From Hydrogenoanaerobacterium sp032017025 (lineage in GTDB: Bacteria; Bacillota; Clostridia; Oscillospirales; Ruminococcaceae), in assembly GCF_032017025.1 (NCBI RefSeq), contig NZ_DALZQO010000012.1, positions 1 to 64,000 of the forward strand: a DNA stretch of 64,000 bases, read 5' to 3'. Positions 26,153-34,405 of the stretch are shown here, in pieces. Position numbers and translations under genes: made by a program. Under the pieces are notes generated by a model. The model saw only the letters and a program-made list of their open reading frames with translations. It did not search any database and was not told the DNA's origin. Positions within the stretch are counted from its first letter, which is position 1; each line of letters begins with the position of its first letter.

Positions 26153-27532
26153 TTATCGAGTTACCCGCCCGTTTTCGTCCTCGGTGAGCAGCAGAATCTG
26201 TTCTTCAATACCGGTATTGGCATTGACATAAATCAGTATTTTATCGCCTGTTTCAGCGGTTGCGGTAAATTCGTAGCAGAAGGTCTCGTGTTGCCCCATT
26301 GTGGGTATAATGGCAAGGCGGCTGCTCTCAATCTTCAGCTTCTTACCCACCACCTGCTTTGCCTGCTCCAAGGTCAACTTAGGGGTGGTGAGGGTGCGGT
26401 TGTAGTGGTTCGAGATATAACCCCTTGCGTCAAAGCCGAGAATTTCGCCGTTATCCAGCGCAACGGTAACCTTGATAAGATCGGGGTAGATGGTGACATC
26501 ACCTTGTTTGTATGCAAAATTAATAGTGCACTGGTTACCCCCCACCTGATAATAGGTTGATTCAAGTGAACGCAGGTTTAGCCCCGAAAGGTAGGTTTTG
26601 GCAGCGCGCATAGCGTCATCAACAGTAAGGCTGGTTGTTTCGGGCAGGCGCGATTTCATCACGTACGAGATAAAACCGCCCGCCTTGGTTACGCCTACCC
26701 ACACGTTGTCGCCATAAAAGGTGTAAGACGGCATAGTGGAGTTTTCCTCGGAACCGCCCTTGAGGGCAGAAAAATCTACTCCTGCTGCGGCCGCTGCTAA
26801 CTTCTGTGCCTCGTCATAAGGGATTTGCGCCGCCCCCTTGAGCATTTGTGGCTCGCGCTTTAAAATATGGTCGGAAAACGGTCCGTCATATTCCAGCTCG
26901 GGATATTCGGAGAATGATTTCTCCATATCATCAAAAGAGGTGAGCGTATTGCCCGATACCGGCTCGGCACCGTTGTTTTCGTTCGTATTTTGGATATCCT
27001 TTTTAATCTTCTCCATCGAAATTTTGCCTTCGATAATGCTTTGTTCCATTTGGTAAAGCTGGTTGGAAAGCCCTTTGCCGTATTCACACAGTGCGGCGAA
27101 CTGTTCGCGTTCTTTATCCGAGATGTCTGCGCCGCTCACCGATTTTTTCGAAAGAGCCATTGCATAATCGCCGATTTGAGAAAGAAAGCGGTTGGTATTA
27201 TCCAAATGCAGCTCACCAATAGGCAGGCTGGTGAGTGCGGTTTTGGCCGCAGAGGCGTCGCGCCAGAGCTGTGCCGAAAGGCTTGAAACCTGCACCGGTG
27301 TCGAGGCGTACATCCCTTTGTTTAGGGTTGCTGAAATCCCGGTGAGGTTACTTGCCAGCCCGGTCAGCGACTGCGAGTAGGTATCCTCCAGTAAAATGCG
27401 GTAGTGAGCTGCGTTGTTGTAGCCCACCGCAGTGCCCACACCCAAAACCAATACCACCGCGCAAAGGTAGCTGATAAGCCGAACCAAGCCACGTTTTGTA
27501 AAATTCAACTGTACAGATTTTCTATTTTCCAT
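26153..27532 (-). CDS. ypeB: germination protein YpeB
   Basis: YpeB is needed in Bacillus spores for the stability and placement of the cortex hydrolase SleB. The 459-residue protein has an N-terminal membrane anchor (about 17-38, LISYLCAVVLVLGVGTAVGY), a helical domain with NAAHYRILLEDTYSQSLTGLASNL, and a C-terminal part with PepSY-like repeats (AMRAAKTYLSGL; LTLEQAKQVVGKKLKIESSRLA). This is strong evidence that the organism forms spores. sleB usually lies next to ypeB but is not in this window. It is convergent with argF and divergent from the desulfurase gene. Confidence 0.93.
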   Translation of the reverse strand: MENRKSVQLNFTKRGLVRLISYLCAVVLVLGVGTAVGYNNAAHYRILLEDTYSQSLTGLASNLTGISATLNKGMYASTPVQVSSLSAQLWRDASAAKTALTSLPIGELHLDNTNRFLSQIGDYAMALSKKSVSGADISDKEREQFAALCEYGKGLSNQLYQMEQSIIEGKISMEKIKKDIQNTNENNGAEPVSGNTLTSFDDMEKSFSEYPELEYDGPFSDHILKREPQMLKGAAQIPYDEAQKLAAAAAGVDFSALKGGSEENSTMPSYTFYGDNVWVGVTKAGGFISYVMKSRLPETTSLTVDDAMRAAKTYLSGLNLRSLESTYYQVGGNQCTINFAYKQGDVTIYPDLIKVTVALDNGEILGFDARGYISNHYNRTLTTPKLTLEQAKQVVGKKLKIESSRLAIIPTMGQHETFCYEFTATAETGDKILIYVNANTGIEEQILLLTEDENGRVTR

Positions 27533-27626
27533 GGTTGTTTTCCTCCAGTCAAAGAAAAATATATTTGCAGATATTCAATATTTTTTCCATACATCTTAAA
27601 AATATGTAAAATGAGCCTTACAAAAA

Positions 27627-27655
27627 TTGAAACAGAGCGGTTTTTGATATATAAT
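27627..27655 (+). promoter_or_regulatory. promoter of the desulfurase-thiI operon
   Basis: TTGAAA, 17-base spacer, TATAAT; leader of about 85 bases before the ATG at 27746. Confidence 0.75.
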
Positions 27656-27745
27656 ACTAAATTAGACAGCTATCGCCCAAATTACAGGGCTTGCGACAGA
27701 CAGGGCAAAAGCAGGGCTGATTGTCTTTGATTGGAGCGAAACGAC

Positions 27746-28879
27746 ATGAACGAAATATATTTGGACAACAGCGCCACCACCCGTGTGGATGACCGTGTGG
27801 CACAGGCCGCACTTTCGATGATGTGCGACTGTTACGGTAACCCGTCCTCGCTGCACAGCAAAGGGCTGGAGGCCGAACTGGCGATTACCGCTGCGCGCAA
27901 ACAGGTTGCGGCGGCCATCGGTGCGGCGGCAGGTGAAATTACCTTTACCTCCGGCGGTACCGAGGCAAATAATCTTGCCATTTTCGGCACTATGAATATG
28001 AGCCGGCGAATGGGCGGCAAGGTGGTAACCACCGCGTTCGAGCATTCGTCGGTTATGGCATCGGTCGCGCAGCTTGAAAAGCTTGACTGCGAAGTAGTTG
28101 CCGTAAAACCGGACGGGCAGGGGCATATTGCGGCGCGCGACGTAATCGATGCGGTGGATAGCCGTACCGTGCTGGTGAGCATTATGCTGGTTAACAACGA
28201 GGTCGGCAGCATCACCCCGGTGGAAGAGATTGTGCGCGGTATCCACTTTAAAAACAAAGACGTTATCATTCACTGCGATGCGGTGCAGGGCTTCGGAAAG
28301 CTGCCGATCAAGGTAAAGCGGCTCGGGGTTGACCTGCTCACTGTCAGCGGACATAAAATCTATGCGCCAAAGGGGATTGGCGCGCTGTATGTGCGAAGTG
28401 GCGTGCGGCTGCTGCCCCGCGCATACGGCGGCTCACAGGAGCGTGGGTTGCGCGTGGGCACCGAGGCGGCACCCAACATTGTAGCACTCGGCAAAGCGGC
28501 GGAGCTGATTGATTGCGCGCATACGGCACAGAACACCGCGCTGTTTTCACAGACACTGCTACAGGGCATTGCGGGGCTTCGGGGAATTCATATCAACTCC
28601 CCGAGCGATGCACTGTCTTCCATTGTAAACCTCAGCGCGGTGGGAATTCGCTCCGAAATTATGATGCACTATCTTGAGCAGCGGGGTATTTTTGTCTCCA
28701 GCGGCTCTGCGTGCGCCAAGGGCGAAAAAAGCCATGTGTTGCGCAGCATGGGGCTGGATGAGCGCATCATCGACAGTGCGCTCCGCATTAGCTTTGGCAA
28801 ATACAATACCTGCGAAGATATTGCAAGGTTTATCACAGTGCTGGGGCAGGGCATGAAAGACATTAAAAGACAGGCTTAA
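27746..28879 (+). CDS. cysteine desulfurase (NifS/IscS class)
   Basis: Takes sulfur from cysteine as a persulfide and hands it to acceptors; the acceptor here is probably ThiI. 377 residues. Motifs: IYLDNSATTRV at the N-terminus, GGTEANNLAI, His in FEHSSV, Schiff-base Lys204 in SGHKIYAPKG, and the mobile active-site loop SSGSACAKG with the catalytic cysteine. ATG 27746 is used; TTGGAGC lies 8 bases upstream. The thiI gene follows after 39 bases, the arrangement also seen for NifZ-ThiI in Bacillus. Confidence 0.95.
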   Translation: MNEIYLDNSATTRVDDRVAQAALSMMCDCYGNPSSLHSKGLEAELAITAARKQVAAAIGAAAGEITFTSGGTEANNLAIFGTMNMSRRMGGKVVTTAFEHSSVMASVAQLEKLDCEVVAVKPDGQGHIAARDVIDAVDSRTVLVSIMLVNNEVGSITPVEEIVRGIHFKNKDVIIHCDAVQGFGKLPIKVKRLGVDLLTVSGHKIYAPKGIGALYVRSGVRLLPRAYGGSQERGLRVGTEAAPNIVALGKAAELIDCAHTAQNTALFSQTLLQGIAGLRGIHINSPSDALSSIVNLSAVGIRSEIMMHYLEQRGIFVSSGSACAKGEKSHVLRSMGLDERIIDSALRISFGKYNTCEDIARFITVLGQGMKDIKRQA

Positions 28880-28918
28880 TACAGACAGGCTATAGAAATA
28901 AAGGACAGAGGTAGAGGA

Positions 28919-30091
28919 ATGAAAGAGATTATTTTGCTCAAAAGCGGCGAAATTGCGTTAAAAGGGCTTAACCGTGGCAGCTTTGAGGACGTACTGATTA
29001 AAAACGCACGCCGTAGGCTGGCCAGCCTTGGCAACTTTAAATTTACCAAGTCGCAGTCCACCATCTACTGCAGGCCGGCAACCGATGACCTTGATTTGGA
29101 TGAGGCGGTAGAACGTCTCTCAAAGGTGTTTGGATTTTCAGCGCTCAGCCGTGCCGCGGTGGTGGAGAAAAATTGGGACGACATTAAAACCAAGACGGTG
29201 CAGTACCTTGCGGATACGCTGCCCTATGTGAATACCTTTAAGGTAATGGCACGCCGCAGCGACAAAACTTTTCCGATGAACTCGCCTGAAATATGCAAAG
29301 AGCTGGGCGGTGTTTTGCTGGACGCTTACCCAAACCTCACCGTGGATGTGAAGAACCCCGAGATGCTGGTATGGGTAGAGGTGCGCGAAGTGGCGGCATA
29401 TATACACGCCAGGCAGATTCCGGGTGCGGGGGGGCTGCCCATTGGCACCTCGGGTAAGGCGGCACTGCTTGTTTCGGGCGGCATCGACAGCCCGGTTGCC
29501 GGCTATATGATGGCGAAACGCGGCATCGAGCTTTCGGCAATTCACTTTTTCAGCCCGCCGTATACCAGTGAGCGCGCAAAGCTTAAGGTGATTTCACTGC
29601 TTGAAAAGGTGAGCGCGTATGCGGGCAGAATCAAACTGCATGTGGTGCCGTTTACCGAGATTCAGGAGCAGATCAAAGAGCATTGCCCCGAAGAGCTGTT
29701 CACCATTATTATGCGCCGTTATATGATGAAAATTTCGCAGCGCATTGCACAGGCCAACGAATACAGCGCGCTGATTACCGGAGAAAGCGTGGCGCAGGTG
29801 GCAAGCCAGACCATAGCGGCAATTGCCTGCACCGATGCGGTTTGTGATATCCCCGTGTTTCGTCCGGTTATTGGTATGGATAAAGAGGAAATCGTTCAGA
29901 TCTCACGCAAGATTGATACCTTTGAAACCTCTATTCTGCCGTTTGAGGATTGCTGCACTGTGTTTACGCCAAAGCATCCGCGCACCAAGCCTAAGCTGAA
30001 ATTTGTTGAAGAGGCAGAGGCTGTATTGGATGAGGAAACTCTCATTCAAAATGCAATCGACAACATCGAAGAACAGATGATTCAAATATAA
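28919..30091 (+). CDS. thiI: tRNA 4-thiouridine synthase ThiI
   Basis: Adenylates U8 of tRNA and inserts sulfur; in some bacteria it also serves thiazole synthesis. 390 residues. A THUMP domain (about 55-165) is followed by a PP-loop ATPase domain with LVSGGIDSPVAGYMM. The protein ends without the rhodanese domain of the E. coli enzyme, as is normal in Firmicutes, where the partner desulfurase supplies sulfur directly. Just downstream lie an assembly gap and a tandem repeat. Confidence 0.95.
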   Translation: MKEIILLKSGEIALKGLNRGSFEDVLIKNARRRLASLGNFKFTKSQSTIYCRPATDDLDLDEAVERLSKVFGFSALSRAAVVEKNWDDIKTKTVQYLADTLPYVNTFKVMARRSDKTFPMNSPEICKELGGVLLDAYPNLTVDVKNPEMLVWVEVREVAAYIHARQIPGAGGLPIGTSGKAALLVSGGIDSPVAGYMMAKRGIELSAIHFFSPPYTSERAKLKVISLLEKVSAYAGRIKLHVVPFTEIQEQIKEHCPEELFTIIMRRYMMKISQRIAQANEYSALITGESVAQVASQTIAAIACTDAVCDIPVFRPVIGMDKEEIVQISRKIDTFETSILPFEDCCTVFTPKHPRTKPKLKFVEEAEAVLDEETLIQNAIDNIEEQMIQI

Positions 30092-30108
30092 CAGCGGGCG
30101 GATGCCCG

Positions 30109-30208
30109 NNNNNNNNNNNNNNNNNNNNNNNNNNNNNNNNNNNNNNNNNNNNNNNNNNNNNNNNNNNNNNNNNNNNNNNNNNNNNNNNNNNNNNNNNNNN
30201 NNNNNNNN
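30109..30208. other. assembly gap (100 N)
   Basis: Exactly 100 Ns, the usual placeholder for a gap of unknown length. It abuts a 100-bp tandem repeat, which probably caused the assembly to break. Confidence 0.95.
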
Positions 30209-30410
30209 CAGACAGCTTGGAGTGGGCTCGACAGAAAAATGAACCGAGCGGCCACCGAGCAAAATGTGATCGGTAAGGACATATCGGATTAGCAGCGGCA
30301 ATTTGCCGCAGACAGCTTGGAGTGGGCTCGACAGAAAAATGAACCGAGCGGCCACCGAGCAAATTATAATCGGTAAGGCCATGTCGGATTAGCAGCGGCA
30401 ATTTGCCGCA
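30209..30410. repeat. tandem repeat, unit of 100 bp
   Basis: Two units in direct tandem, beginning at 30209 and 30309, almost identical except for a few changes near the middle (AAAATGTGATCGG versus AAATTATAATCGG). Each unit holds a GCTCG/CGAGC inverted repeat and ends with the palindrome GCGGCAA-T-TTGCCGC. The array probably runs on into the gap. It ends about 5 bases before the ribosome-binding site of the next gene. No coding function is evident. Confidence 0.85.
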
Positions 30411-30425
30411 GAAGGGGGTGCCAGA

Positions 30426-33203
30426 GTGGTTGCAGAAATCATTGGGGTGGGAGCCGGGCTTTTGTCGGGCGACATCATCAATCAAAATGTAGAGTTTCTT
30501 TCCGGTGAGCTTGCGGCTTTCGGAATCGACCTGCAGTTTCAATCCACTGTTGGCGACAACAAGCTGCGTTTGCAGAAGTGCCTCGCGCACGCACTCGAGC
30601 GCAGCGATCTTGTAATCCTCATGGGGGGCATTGGCCCCACAGCGGACGACATAACCAAACAAACCATAGTAGAAGGCATTGGCAGCTCGCTAGAGCTACA
30701 CGAGGCAAGCCTTGAGCACATCAAACAGGTATACCAAAAAAACGGCAAGACCATGCCGCCCGAGTGTATGAAGCAGGCAATGCTGCCCAAGGGCGCAACG
30801 GTATTCCCCAACAAACGGGGCACCTCGCCGGGTTGTGCCATTTCGGCGGGCGCACAGTGTATGCTGATTTTACCCGAAAACCCGCGTGAGTTGGGGCCAA
30901 TGTTTCTGGAACATGTTTACGGCTATCTTGCTGATTTTGCCAAAGACGAAATTGCCTGCCGTACGCTGCGTGTTGCAGGGCTGGCACCGCTTACGGTTGC
31001 ACAGCAGCTTGACGACCTTACCCGCGGCGGCAACCCGGTTTTAGCGCTTTACCCAATGGGCAGCGACAAGGTAATGCTGCGTGTGACAGGCAGGGCAAAA
31101 ACCAAAGAGCAGGCAGAAAGCCTGTGTACACCCGTGGTGGAAAGCATTATGAAGCGGATGGGGCGCTATGTAATTAGTAAAGGTGCAGCGCCGCGCCCGC
31201 AAAACGACACAGAAATGGTGAAAGCGGCTGCAAGCGACGGGGGCAGCAAGCCGCCGCAAAAACGCCGCTGGTACCAAAATATTTTCCCGCAAAAGGGCGA
31301 TGACGGTAAGGAAATTATCCTTAAACTGGTGCTGATTGTGGCAGTTGTGGTGCTGCTTGGCTCACTGGGCTACATTGTTCATTATTACTACGCTGCAAAC
31401 GCCAACCGCCAGTTGGTAGAAGGCATGGAAAGCATGTTCTCTGAGGGCGAAAACTACGAGGTGCCGGAGGGCTACCCCAAGGATTACCTGAAAAAGTTTA
31501 TTCCTTGGTGGGAGATTAACCGCGACGTTGCCGGCAGAATCGAAATTGAAGGTACTCCGCTGAAATATGCGATTGTGCAAGCGGATGACAACGATTTTTA
31601 CTTGCGCCGTACCTTCTATAAAAAAGATGATAAGCATGGTGTGCCGTTTGTTGATTTCCGTGTAAACCTGAAAAAGGAAAGCACCAACACCGTTATTTAC
31701 GGGCACAACATGACAGACGGGCAGATCTTCGGTGAGCTGATCAACTATAAAAACCTGGAGTATTACAAGAAGAACCCGGTGATTAAGTTTGATAGCGTCT
31801 ACCGTGAGGGCAAGTATAAAATTGCTGCGGTGATTGTTACAAAGGCAAACGACCCGCAGTTTATGTACCACGATTTTATCGAACCGAAAAACGACAAAGA
31901 AATGAACGAGTTCATCAAAAAGATGCAGCAGCGCTCGCTTATCAACACCACGGTGGATGTAAAGCCCGGCGATAAGCTGATTACACTTTCCACCTGCGAT
32001 TACTCGTTCCGCGACCCTACTACCAATGAGCGTATCGCACGCTTTGTCGTGATTGGGCGCAAGGTGCGACCCGGCGAAAGTGCCGAGGTTGATACTGCAA
32101 ATGCAAAGATGAACCCCAACCCCTTGATGCCGGACGCTTATTACAATTCGTCCAGCCAGCCGAGCAGCAGTTCCTCTGTTTCGAGCAGCAGCTCGTCAAG
32201 CTCCAGCAGTTCATCGAGCAGTTCTTCCAGTTCCAGCAGCGAGACAACAAGTGACGAGGTGAGCAGCGAAACCAGCAGCTCCTCCAGTTCGAGCAGCAGT
32301 TCTTCAAGCTCCAACAGTTCAAGCTCGTCCAGTTCCTCCGCCTCAAGCAGTGAGGAAAGTACGTCCAGTTCTGAACCGCCAAAATCGAGCTCATCGGAGG
32401 AATCCAGCAAGGATTCCTCCGATGAACCCGATGATTCGGGCGGTGCGCGCATTGCCCGAACCGATTTGGTGACGGTGGATGGCGAAGAGCTTGAGGCGTT
32501 TGACGCAGTATGCGGTATGGTGCAAAATGAAACAGGCGGCACGTATAAAACCGAGGCGCTCAAGGCGCAGGCGGTTGCGATATACAGCAGGCTGGTGGCA
32601 CGCGGCGGTACAGTTACCGGAATGCCAATGCGAACCCCCAACAGTACTGTGCAAAAAGCGGTGAAAGCAGTATGGGGCGATATGGTGCTATATGGCAGCA
32701 AGCCCATCGATGTATACTTCTATTCCACCTCAGCGGGCATGACCAACACCTCAAAAGAGGTATGGGGAGGCGCGCTCAACGGGCACAACCAAAATATAGA
32801 CAGCCACTGGGATGAAAGCTCGCGTTACTACGGAATGGAAACCGCATTCTCAAAGGATACCGTGATTGACAAGGTTTACGGCAAACTGAATGTTGACCTC
32901 GAAGGTGTGCCAGAGGACGAATGGTTTCGTGTGGACAGCAAAACCGGAGGCGGCTACAACGACAAAATGACTGTAGGAGGCACCAAAAAAACGACCGGTC
33001 GCGTGATACGTGAAAATGTACTGGGGCTGAAATCGGCCGCATTTGATTGGCATTTTTCAGGCGACAAAGTAATCTTTACTACATATGGCTACGGTCACGG
33101 CTGTGGTATGAGCCAAAACGGCGCAAACGAGATGGCGAAGGAAGGCTACAGCTACACCGAAATTTTAGAACACTACTACCCGGGATGCAGTGTAGGGCAA
33201 TAA
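30426..33203 (+). CDS. CinA/MoCF-like domain - membrane helix - class B sortase - SpoIID/LytB fusion protein
   Basis: 925 residues in one uninterrupted frame. Residues 1-250 resemble CinA N-terminal/MoaB-like domains (GAGLLSGDIINQN, GGIGPTADDITKQT, ILPENPRELGPMF). A basic stretch and a transmembrane helix (about 297-318) follow. Residues 340-548 form a class B sortase with His427 (IYGHN), Cys524 (LSTCDYS) and Arg539 (ARFVVIGRK). Residues 575-690 are nearly all Ser. Residues 695-925 are a SpoIID/LytB domain (NETGGTYKTEALKAQAVA, YFYSTSAGMT, GYGHGCGMSQNGAN). Topology fits: the first part inside the cell, the sortase and SpoIID parts outside. It starts at GTG 30426 with GGGGG 7 bases upstream. 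These parts are normally separate proteins; no internal ribosome-binding site marks the first junction (near 31216). Confidence 0.85.
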   Translation: MVAEIIGVGAGLLSGDIINQNVEFLSGELAAFGIDLQFQSTVGDNKLRLQKCLAHALERSDLVILMGGIGPTADDITKQTIVEGIGSSLELHEASLEHIKQVYQKNGKTMPPECMKQAMLPKGATVFPNKRGTSPGCAISAGAQCMLILPENPRELGPMFLEHVYGYLADFAKDEIACRTLRVAGLAPLTVAQQLDDLTRGGNPVLALYPMGSDKVMLRVTGRAKTKEQAESLCTPVVESIMKRMGRYVISKGAAPRPQNDTEMVKAAASDGGSKPPQKRRWYQNIFPQKGDDGKEIILKLVLIVAVVVLLGSLGYIVHYYYAANANRQLVEGMESMFSEGENYEVPEGYPKDYLKKFIPWWEINRDVAGRIEIEGTPLKYAIVQADDNDFYLRRTFYKKDDKHGVPFVDFRVNLKKESTNTVIYGHNMTDGQIFGELINYKNLEYYKKNPVIKFDSVYREGKYKIAAVIVTKANDPQFMYHDFIEPKNDKEMNEFIKKMQQRSLINTTVDVKPGDKLITLSTCDYSFRDPTTNERIARFVVIGRKVRPGESAEVDTANAKMNPNPLMPDAYYNSSSQPSSSSSVSSSSSSSSSSSSSSSSSSSSETTSDEVSSETSSSSSSSSSSSSSNSSSSSSSSASSSEESTSSSEPPKSSSSEESSKDSSDEPDDSGGARIARTDLVTVDGEELEAFDAVCGMVQNETGGTYKTEALKAQAVAIYSRLVARGGTVTGMPMRTPNSTVQKAVKAVWGDMVLYGSKPIDVYFYSTSAGMTNTSKEVWGGALNGHNQNIDSHWDESSRYYGMETAFSKDTVIDKVYGKLNVDLEGVPEDEWFRVDSKTGGGYNDKMTVGGTKKTTGRVIRENVLGLKSAAFDWHFSGDKVIFTTYGYGHGCGMSQNGANEMAKEGYSYTEILEHYYPGCSVGQ

Positions 33204-33240
33204 AAAGCACCACTTCAATGTGTGAAGCGGTGCTTTTTAT
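33203..33240 (+). terminator. terminator after the fusion gene
   Basis: AAAAAGCACCACTTC / GAAGCGGTGCTTTTT with one G-T pair, directly after the TAA. Confidence 0.88.
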
Positions 33241-33255
33241 TTATGTATTTTTAGT

Positions 33256-33600
33256 TTAGTAAGATTTGATCAAGGTAATGTTGCCGATGAAAGGAAGTGG
33301 CTTGGCCTCAAGCTTGCAGACGTTTACAATACCAAGAATTGCAAGAATGAAAATTGCAAGGCTGCCAACGCCGCTGATGGTAACGCTCAAAAAGGGGAGA
33401 ATAAAGGCAACGGCATTTGTTACAATACCCAGTGCAACAGCGGTAAGGAACAAAACAAGCCCCTGATTTGCATGGTACTGTGCAAATTTATTTTCTTTTC
33501 CGGCCAGCAACGGAATTAAAAATAAAAGACTGATGTATGCAAAGATAGAAAGAACCTTGCCCTGCTCTGCCTCTTGCTTGTCAATTTCGATAGTATTCAT
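33256..33600 (-). CDS. small DUF4870-like membrane protein
   Basis: 114 residues with three or four hydrophobic helices. The pattern KVLSIFAYISLLFLIPLLAGKENKFAQYHANQGLVLF is typical of the DUF4870 group: a first helix ending in a charged loop, then the YHANQG motif. Function is unknown. ATG 33600 is used since GGAGGG lies 7 bases upstream; an earlier in-frame ATG at 33615 overlaps that site. It is convergent with the fusion gene and shares the terminator region. Confidence 0.8.
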   Translation of the reverse strand: MNTIEIDKQEAEQGKVLSIFAYISLLFLIPLLAGKENKFAQYHANQGLVLFLTAVALGIVTNAVAFILPFLSVTISGVGSLAIFILAILGIVNVCKLEAKPLPFIGNITLIKSY

Positions 33601-33762
33601 TTTAAAACCCTCCATTATAAATTTATCGCCTATATAATACCATATTTTACACTTTAGCGCAATGAGATGTTGTGAAAATTAGCATAAAAAATACAAAAAA
33701 ATTTGGCGATTCATATAGCAGTAAAACTCTAAATATAGAGCGAAGATATAATATAAGAGAAT

Positions 33763-33800
33763 AAAAAAGCAGGCAGTATTCTGTGCACACTACCTGCTTT
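33763..33800 (-). terminator. minus-strand terminator
   Basis: On the minus strand AAGCAGGTAGT / ACTGCCTGCTT (one mismatch) is followed by TTTTTT. It would end the transcript of the small AT-rich gene at 33880. Confidence 0.75.
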
Positions 33801-33879
33801 GCGCGTAATATCAGTTTTAGATATCATATGATTTTAAGTTGGAATTTGAACTGTCATCACAAAGATTATGCTCATAATC

Positions 33880-34161
33880 TTATGTACAATTAAAATTAGT
33901 TTTTCTTGTAACAGAAACACAGCCAAGAACAATATTCTCCAAAGCTACAGCAAAAGTAATCCATAAAGAATTAGAGAAAGCCTTAAAAAACCGATAAACA
34001 GACCAACTATCATCTCCAAGGAATGGCTTAAAAAAACTAATACATACTATACCATCGTTCACATCGATAAAAGTAGAGTTTAAATAGTTTATTCCTAAAT
34101 CAACGCTAATAAACAATGCGACCGCTAAAATACCTAATGACACTATTCTTAACTTCTTAAT
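33880..34161 (-). CDS. possible small membrane protein with ATT start, AT-rich
   Basis: A 93-codon frame from I/MKKLRIVSLGILAVALFI, whose first 25 residues form a signal-like hydrophobic helix. A perfect AGGAGGT lies 8 bases before ATT at 34161; no ATG, GTG or TTG sits at the right distance. The frame can be extended upstream to ATG 34212, but that start has no ribosome-binding site and would read through the AGGAGGT. No family is recognised. Base use is clearly more AT-rich than the neighbours, and a minus-strand terminator follows. It may be a foreign or decaying gene. Confidence 0.4.
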   Translation of the reverse strand: MKKLRIVSLGILAVALFISVDLGINYLNSTFIDVNDGIVCISFFKPFLGDDSWSVYRFFKAFSNSLWITFAVALENIVLGCVSVTRKTNFNCT

Positions 34162-34220
34162 TGTTAAATACCTCCTAATAAAATATAAGTAATTTTCTCT
34201 TGATTTTATCATAGCTAAAA

Positions 34221-34264
34221 TAAAAAGTCATGCATGGGTTCAAACACTCATGCATGACTTTTTA
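34221..34264. terminator. bidirectional terminator
   Basis: AAAAAGTCATGCATG / CATGCATGACTTTTT, a 15-bp perfect stem with a 12-base loop. Probably ends the minus-strand sugar-transport block on its left side. Confidence 0.85.
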
Positions 34265-34340
34265 TGGTAATCCACCGGAAATTCGAACTCCCAACCTTAT
34301 GGATGAAACCGTATGCGCTTGCTAGGTAAACTCAACACAA
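34265..34340 (-). other. tRNA-like remnant
   Basis: On the minus strand the 3' portion reads like the T-arm and acceptor end of a tRNA (GGAGTTCGAATTTCC-GGTGGATTACCA). Its last ~35 bases resemble the same part of the intact tRNA-Lys at 43259-43334. No 5' acceptor strand can be found, and the T stem pairs in only four positions, so it is not a working tRNA. It could be an integration scar or a decayed tRNA gene. Confidence 0.35.
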
Positions 34341-34405
34341 ATCACCAAAGTAGTTAGGAGCAGGTCTACGCATAGTCTGGTTTTGAGTAAAGCATCAAAA
34401 TATTA

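Noticed and set aside
32145..32495. Simple-repeat artefact in the Ser-rich coding stretch
   Set aside because: The serine codons vary (AGC, TCG, TCC, TCT, AGT, TCA), so the stretch looks kept by selection for serine and is not a replication-slippage run.
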